From assembly GCA_947246775.1 (NCBI GenBank), contig CAMXTM010000055.1:1-9944 (forward strand): a DNA stretch of 9,944 nt. Direction: 5' to 3'. The position numbers and the translations under genes are program-made. The number at the start of each line of letters is the position of its first letter. Within the stretch, counting starts at the first letter, position 1. This DNA is from an uncultured Clostridium sp. GTDB lineage: Bacteria > Bacillota > Clostridia > Lachnospirales > Anaerotignaceae. The notes under the pieces were generated by a model. That model made no database searches and was not told the origin of the DNA. It saw only the letters and a list, made by a program, of their open reading frames with translations. Shown in pieces: positions 6,010-9,944 of the stretch.

Positions 6010-7923
6010 ATGGCACTAGTATTCACAAACGAAAAATGCATTGGCTGTAACAAGTGTATCCATGCGTGCAGTTGTATAGGAGCTAATGTTTTTGCGACAC
6101 AAAATGGTAAAAATAGAATAGAAGTTGACGAAAAAAGGTGTATTGCCTGCGGAGCTTGTTTTGATGTCTGTGAACATAATGCAAGAGAATTTAATGATGA
6201 CACAAATCAATTTTTTCATGATTTAAAAAAAGGTACAAAAATATCAATTCTTGTTGCGCCAGCACTAAAAGCAAATTATCCAGATAGTTATAAAAATATA
6301 TTAGGAGCATTAAAAAATATGGGGGTTAATCATATTATTAGTGTATCATTTGGTGCAGATATTACAACATGGGGCTATTTGAATTATATTGAACAATACA
6401 ACTTTAAAGGGGGAATTTCTCAACCATGTCCTTCTGTTGTGGGATATATTGAACGATATATACCACAACTCATACCAAAACTTTTCCCAATACATAGCCC
6501 TATGATGTGCGCCGCAATTTATGCCAAAAAATATATGGGCATATCGGATAAATTAGCTTTTATTGGCCCTTGTATTGCAAAAAAATTAGAAATAGATGAC
6601 CCTAACAATGAACATTATATTTCTTACAATGTTACATTTCGTCACTTGATGCATTATATTAAAAGTCATAAAATAACAGGAAAAGCATTTACAGAAGAAA
6701 TGGAACATGGTTTAGGCTCTATTTATCCACTTCCAGGCGGACTAAAAGAAAATGTACAATGGTTTTTGGGTGATGATGTATTAGTACGTCAAATAGAGGG
6801 CGAAAAAAGGATGTATCACTATTTAGAGCAAAATAAACATCATATTGCAAATAATCGTATAAAATATCTATTTGTAGATGCGCTAAATTGTGAATCTGGT
6901 TGTATTTATGGGCCTGCGATTGAAGATGATAAGTCAAAAGATGACAATAATTTAAGTAATCTTTTTGAAATTAGAGCAGAAAGTAAAAAAAATGGCATAC
7001 GAAGTGCTTGGAGTAAAAGACTGACACCAAAACAAAGATTAAAAAGACTAAATAAACAATTTTCAAAATTGGATTTAAAAGACTTTATGCGTAAATATAC
7101 AGACCGTTCTAAACAATGTCAATATAAAATTCCAAATCGTATGGAATTAGACCATATTTTTATTAGTATGGGAAAATTAAAAGAGGAAGAAAGAAAAATC
7201 AACTGTTCTTGTTGTGGTTATGAGACTTGTTTTGATATGGCAGTTGCCATTCATAATCATTTTAGTCATCGTGATAACTGTATTTATTATATTAAAAAGC
7301 AAGTGGAAGAAGAACATAAAAAGACATTAGAGCAAGCAAATAATATTAGACAGCAAAAAGAAGACTTGCTAAAAGCAGTAGAAAAAATTAATGATGAATT
7401 TTCTGGGCTTTATGAATCTGTTGATTATATGTCAAAAGGAAATGATAAAAATGCAGCAGAGACTTCTGGAATATCAAGAGAAATGCAAGAGGTTTCTGAT
7501 TTTTGTAAAAACCTTGAAAATTCTATTATTGAAATTGGTCAACTGTTAAATGAGTTAAATAATAACAATGAAGAAGTTGGTTCTATTGCTTCTCAAACAA
7601 ACTTGCTTGCAGTAAATGCGGGAATTGAGGCAACAAGGGCTGGCGAAGCAGGAAAAGGATTTTCAGCAGTAGCATTTTTTATTAGAGATTTAGCGGATAA
7701 ATCAAAAAAAACAGTTGCAGAAAGTACACAAAGTCAGTGTAAAATAGAAGATGCTATATCAAATATTCAACAAGATGCGCAAAAACTGATAGAAATTATC
7801 AATACAGTAAATGATAGAACACATAGTCTTGCTGCTTCTACTGAAAAAATTGCAAATTCGGTAGCTTCCATTATTGAAGTATCGGAAGTAATAAAAAATA
7901 AATTGAAAATGCTTACACAATAA
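6010..7923 (+). CDS. Soluble [FeFe]-hydrogenase-like chemoreceptor (putative H2/redox sensor)
   Basis: The 637-residue protein has no membrane segment. In order it has two ferredoxin 4Fe-4S motifs (C10, C13, C16, C20 and C44, C47, C50, C54) and an H-cluster-like hydrogenase domain with SQPCPSV (C140), IGPCIAKKLE (C188) and NCESGC (C294, C298). An extra Fe-S motif follows (C399, C401, C402, C407, perhaps C424), then a coiled coil from ~428. It ends in a chemoreceptor signalling hairpin (ASQTNLLAVNAGIEATRAGE, 527-546, then GKGFSAVA). The four Cys expected to hold the H-cluster are kept. The proton-transfer Cys of catalytic enzymes (first Cys of TSCCP) is Pro, and MPC is GPC. This is the pattern of putative sensory, not high-turnover, hydrogenases, so I infer a sensor of H2 or redox state that signals to CheA/CheW. 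AGGTGA at 5996-6001 is 8 bases before ATG 6010; the in-frame GTG at 5998 lies within that site. Confidence 0.85.
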   Translation: MALVFTNEKCIGCNKCIHACSCIGANVFATQNGKNRIEVDEKRCIACGACFDVCEHNAREFNDDTNQFFHDLKKGTKISILVAPALKANYPDSYKNILGALKNMGVNHIISVSFGADITTWGYLNYIEQYNFKGGISQPCPSVVGYIERYIPQLIPKLFPIHSPMMCAAIYAKKYMGISDKLAFIGPCIAKKLEIDDPNNEHYISYNVTFRHLMHYIKSHKITGKAFTEEMEHGLGSIYPLPGGLKENVQWFLGDDVLVRQIEGEKRMYHYLEQNKHHIANNRIKYLFVDALNCESGCIYGPAIEDDKSKDDNNLSNLFEIRAESKKNGIRSAWSKRLTPKQRLKRLNKQFSKLDLKDFMRKYTDRSKQCQYKIPNRMELDHIFISMGKLKEEERKINCSCCGYETCFDMAVAIHNHFSHRDNCIYYIKKQVEEEHKKTLEQANNIRQQKEDLLKAVEKINDEFSGLYESVDYMSKGNDKNAAETSGISREMQEVSDFCKNLENSIIEIGQLLNELNNNNEEVGSIASQTNLLAVNAGIEATRAGEAGKGFSAVAFFIRDLADKSKKTVAESTQSQCKIEDAISNIQQDAQKLIEIINTVNDRTHSLAASTEKIANSVASIIEVSEVIKNKLKMLTQ

Positions 7924-7932
7924 TGCTATACT
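7903..7932 (+). promoter_or_regulatory. Promoter of tgt
   Basis: TTGAAA (7903-7908) and TATACT (7927-7932) are 18 bases apart, and TG at 7924-7925 makes this an extended -10. The -35 lies in the last codons of the sensor gene. Transcription would start near 7939, giving a leader of about 26 bases, too short for a preQ1 riboswitch. Because no terminator separates the two genes, tgt may also be read from the sensor promoter. Confidence 0.65.
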
Positions 7933-7964
7933 ATTTAAAATATAATAAAGAAATGAGGTAAAAA

Positions 7965-9089
7965 ATGTATAAACTATTAAAAGTAGAGGGCAGAGCAAAA
8001 AGAGGAGAATTTCATACACCTCATGGAGTCATACAGACACCAGTATTTATGAATGTAGGCACAATAGCTGCAATAAAAGGAGCAGTCTCCTCAGAAGATT
8101 TAGAAAGAATACATTGTCAAGTTGAATTGTCTAATACTTACCATTTGCACGTTCGTCCTGGTGACGAAATTGTAAAAAAACTAGGTGGTATTCATAAATT
8201 TATGTCTTGGAACAAACCTATTTTAACAGATTCTGGCGGATTTCAAGTGTTTTCCTTAACTTCTTTAAGAAAAATAAAAGAAGAAGGTGTTTATTTTTCT
8301 TCCCATATAGATGGCAGAAAAATTTTTATGGGTCCAGAGGAAAGTATGAAAATACAGTCAAATTTAGCATCTACCATTGCGATGGCATTTGACGAATGTA
8401 TTGGTATACCAGCAGAAAGAGAATATGTCAAAAATTCTGTAGATAGAACCACACGATGGTTAGAACGCTGTAAAAAGGCATTATATCAGCTCAACCAAAA
8501 GGAAGATACTATCAATAAACAACAAATGCTTTTTGGTATTAACCAAGGAGCGACTTATGAAGACATTCGTATTGAACATGCAAAAAGAATATCTGATATG
8601 GATTTAGATGGTTATGCAATAGGTGGTCTTGCAGTAGGGGAAACGCATGCAGAAATGTACCATATATTGGAAGAAGTAGTACCTTATTTGCCTCAAAACA
8701 AACCAACTTATTTGATGGGAGTAGGTACACCAGAAAATATATTAGAAAGAGGGGTTGACTTTTTTGACTGTGTATGGCCATCAAGAAATGGTCGTCACGC
8801 CCATGTCTATACCAATGCTGGAAAGTTAAACTTATTAAATGCAAAATATGAATTAGATGATACACCAATAGAGCAAGGTTGTGGCTGTCCTGTTTGCCAG
8901 AGATATTCAAGGGCTTATATCCGTCATTTATTTAAAGCTAAGGAAATGTTAGCAATGCGATTATGTGTACTCCATAATTTATACTTCTTTAATACTATGA
9001 TGGAAGAAATTAGAAATGCACTTGATGAGGGAAAATTTGCCCAGTATAAAAAACAAAAATTAGAAGGCTTTCAGCAAAATTTAAAATAA
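7965..9089 (+). CDS. tgt: tRNA-guanine transglycosylase (queuine/preQ1 tRNA-ribosyltransferase)
   Basis: Tgt swaps guanine 34 of GUN-anticodon tRNAs for preQ1 in queuosine synthesis. The 374-residue length is normal. Visible are LSNTYHLHVRPG (55-66), ILTDSGGFQVFSL (86-98, with D89 and S90 in the base pocket), MAFDEC (140-145), LFGINQG (189-195, Q194), YAIGGLAVGE (217-226), FFDCVWPSRN (266-275, nucleophile D268) and a zinc site C306, C308, C311, H337 in CGCPVCxxYSRAYIRHL. C145 and V224 fit a bacterial preQ1 enzyme. Oddities against the usual pattern are LASTIAM for LGSDIAM, GINQGA for GIVQGG, about three residues missing before RGVDFFDCV, and WPSRNGRHAH for MPSRNARHGH. The catalytic residues remain, so it is probably active but divergent. 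GAGG (7955-7958) is 6 bases before the ATG. It sits between inositol genes without an obvious functional link. Confidence 0.93.
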   Translation: MYKLLKVEGRAKRGEFHTPHGVIQTPVFMNVGTIAAIKGAVSSEDLERIHCQVELSNTYHLHVRPGDEIVKKLGGIHKFMSWNKPILTDSGGFQVFSLTSLRKIKEEGVYFSSHIDGRKIFMGPEESMKIQSNLASTIAMAFDECIGIPAEREYVKNSVDRTTRWLERCKKALYQLNQKEDTINKQQMLFGINQGATYEDIRIEHAKRISDMDLDGYAIGGLAVGETHAEMYHILEEVVPYLPQNKPTYLMGVGTPENILERGVDFFDCVWPSRNGRHAHVYTNAGKLNLLNAKYELDDTPIEQGCGCPVCQRYSRAYIRHLFKAKEMLAMRLCVLHNLYFFNTMMEEIRNALDEGKFAQYKKQKLEGFQQNLK

Positions 9090-9125
9090 TACAAGACCAG
9101 TCCTTGTTAATCTTATCAAATTATC

Positions 9126-9163
9126 AAAGAAACCATTTTTCAATAATGAAAAATGGTTTCTTT
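9126..9163 (+). terminator. Terminator hairpin after tgt
   Basis: A perfect 17-bp stem (AAAGAAACCATTTTTCA at 9126-9142 with TGAAAAATGGTTTCTTT at 9147-9163) has a 4-base loop and begins 36 bases after the tgt stop. The T run after it is broken (GTATTTAG), so efficiency is uncertain, though the stem is very stable. From 9164 to 9271 I see only AT-rich DNA without a gene or a clear site. Confidence 0.75.
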
Positions 9164-9271
9164 GTATTTAGTACCTTAGTATAGCATCTTTATACAGTTA
9201 ATAACACTTCTTATTATATTACAAAGATTTCCCTTTATTATTTAAATTTATTCTCCCTAGAATACTGCCTT

Positions 9272-9295
9272 TTTGCGTGCTTTTTTGCACGCAAA
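9272..9295 (+). promoter_or_regulatory. Upstream operator candidate of iolC (inverted pair 1)
   Basis: TTTGCGTGC (9272-9280) and GCACGCAAA (9287-9295) form a perfect 9-bp inverted repeat around six T. As a hairpin it has no T run after it on either strand, so a terminator is unlikely. The same GCACGCAAAT word returns at 9437 and, inverted, at 9394-9403. I read it as an auxiliary protein-binding site about 110 bases upstream of the promoter site. Between 9296 and 9380 I recognise nothing else. Confidence 0.5.
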
Positions 9296-9380
9296 TTGCC
9301 ACAAAAGTAGCCTTATTTGCTGAAAAAGTAATGTGATTATTGTGCAGTGTGTGGAAAAGTAAAAAAATATAAAAAAACAC

Positions 9381-9409
9381 TTGCACGCATAATATTTGCG
9401 TGCTATAAT
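9381..9409 (+). promoter_or_regulatory. Promoter of iolC
   Basis: TTGCAC (9381-9386) and a perfect TATAAT (9404-9409) are separated by exactly 17 bases, with TG at 9401-9402 giving an extended -10. Transcription would start near 9416 and leave a leader of about 58 bases before the iolC ATG. This is the best sigma-A-type promoter in the window. Its spacer is occupied by an inverted repeat, so it is very probably repressed when its inducer is absent. Confidence 0.78.
9383..9403 (+). promoter_or_regulatory. Core operator of the iolC promoter (inverted pair 2)
   Basis: GCACGCA (9383-9389) and TGCGTGC (9397-9403) form a perfect inverted repeat with a 7-base spacer. It overlaps the -35 and ends at the base before the -10. 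A bound protein here would block RNA polymerase. The binding protein is not shown by the sequence. The LacI-family regulator at 4485-5510 is a candidate, but the site lacks the central CG common in LacI-family operators. Confidence 0.6.
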
Positions 9410-9436
9410 AAGCTCAACAAAAACAAAGAAATAAAA

Positions 9437-9449
9437 GCACGCAAATATT
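9437..9449 (+). promoter_or_regulatory. Downstream operator candidate of iolC (site 3)
   Basis: GCACGCAAATATT is an exact 13-base inverted copy of 9391-9403, the right part of the core operator. It lies in the transcribed leader between the predicted start (~9416) and the ribosome site (9462). A second half is only partly kept (TGCAAAT). It could act as a roadblock or as a looping partner for the core site, whose centre is about five helical turns away. Confidence 0.5.
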
Positions 9450-9473
9450 GCAAATAGAAACGGAGGCTATCAC

Positions 9474-9944
9474 ATGAAATATATTGAATTTGACGAAACA
9501 AGAAAACTTGATTTAATCCTTTTAGGCAGAGTAACCATTGATTTTAACCCAGCTTACAACGAACAGGTAAAAGAGGATTTTAAACCATTAAAAAAAGTAC
9601 ATATGTTTGAAAAATTTGTAGGCGGTTCTCCAGCAAACATTGCAGTAGGTGTAACCAGACATGGTTTAAAGGCAGGATTTATCGGAAAAGTTTCAGCCGA
9701 CCAATTTGGTGAATATGTCGTTGATTACTTTAATGAACAGGGAATTGACACCTCCCACATTACAAAATGTACAAATGGTGAAAAATTAGGATTAACCTTT
9801 ACAGAAATGTTATCTAGCAAAGAAAGCAGCATATTGATGTATCGCAATCGCATTGCAGACTTACAGTTATCTGTAGATGACATAGACGAAGAATATATTA
9901 AAAGTGCAAAAGCAATCTTAGTTTCTGGTACGGCTTTAGCAGAA
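9474..9944 (+). CDS. iolC: IolC, 5-dehydro-2-deoxygluconokinase, 5' part (runs off the window)
   Basis: IolC phosphorylates 5-dehydro-2-deoxy-D-gluconate (DKG) to DKGP, a late step of myo-inositol catabolism. The first 157 residues are visible with no stop; the gene continues past the window. LILLGRVTIDFN (15-26), FVGGSPANIAVG (48-59), GLKAGFIGKVSADQFGEYV (65-83), GLTFTEM and ILMYRNRIADLQL mark a PfkB-family (ribokinase-like) sugar kinase of the IolC type. The GGSPANIA block is a substrate-binding signature of the family. The C-terminal catalytic DTxGAGD motif would lie outside. GGAGG at 9462-9466 is 7 bases before the ATG. It is probably the first gene of a second iol transcription unit, behind its own operator-rich promoter. 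Confidence 0.9.
   Translation, partial: MKYIEFDETRKLDLILLGRVTIDFNPAYNEQVKEDFKPLKKVHMFEKFVGGSPANIAVGVTRHGLKAGFIGKVSADQFGEYVVDYFNEQGIDTSHITKCTNGEKLGLTFTEMLSSKESSILMYRNRIADLQLSVDDIDEEYIKSAKAILVSGTALAE

Noticed and set aside
6063..6069. TGCGTGC copy inside the sensor gene as an operator
   Set aside because: A single half-site within conserved ferredoxin codons, without a partner, is best explained as chance.
7933..7964. preQ1 riboswitch upstream of tgt
   Set aside because: The leader from the predicted start is only about 26 bases, with no pseudoknot-forming sequence.
8539..8910. 123-residue open frame on the minus strand, and a 61-residue plus-strand frame at 8207-8392
   Set aside because: Both lie within the well-supported tgt gene in other frames and show no family features or ribosome site.
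9272..9295. Inverted repeat read as a terminator
   Set aside because: No T run follows on either strand, and its half-site recurs in the promoter, so an operator is the better reading.

Overview
The window looks like part of the chromosome of a low-GC, Gram-positive anaerobe of the Clostridia, plausibly Lachnospiraceae-like. The evidence is AT-rich DNA, strong AGGAGG-type ribosome binding sites, sigma-A-type promoters with extended -10 elements, rho-independent terminators, an [FeFe]-hydrogenase-type protein and glycyl-radical-enzyme remnants. All recognisable genes lie on the + strand. The lineage is an inference from sequence style and gene content only.

Left part (1-4347): a myo-inositol catabolic block. 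It holds the 3' end of an IolI-like inosose isomerase, then a GPH-family cation symporter carrying a C-terminal cytidylate-kinase-like domain, then iolE (inosose dehydratase) and an iolH-like TIM-barrel gene. The transporter and iolE overlap by 11 bp, and iolE and iolH are 19 bp apart, so these three are probably co-transcribed. A hairpin follows iolI and a clear terminator closes the block.

Middle part (4348-9163): a LacI-family sugar-responsive regulator, then about 500 bp without an intact gene. That gap holds the decayed 3' end of a glycyl radical enzyme joined out of frame to what looks like the 3' end of its activating enzyme, followed by an intact terminator. Next come a soluble [FeFe]-hydrogenase-like chemoreceptor (ferredoxin clusters, H-cluster-like domain, extra Fe-S motif, chemoreceptor signalling hairpin) and tgt (tRNA-guanine transglycosylase), which has its own promoter and a terminator.

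Right part (9164-9944): a long regulatory region, then the 5' part of iolC (5-dehydro-2-deoxygluconokinase), which runs off the window. The iolC promoter carries five copies of a GCACGCA half-site. One pair fills the spacer between -35 and -10, which suggests tight repression. The LacI-type regulator is a candidate repressor, but nothing in the sequence proves it.

Taken together, inositol uptake (candidate transporter) and breakdown (IolI, IolE, IolH, IolC) are split into two transcription units. Between them lie a regulator, a deleted glycyl-radical locus, a probable redox/H2 sensor and a tRNA modification gene. No CRISPR array, insertion sequence, tRNA or rRNA was recognised.
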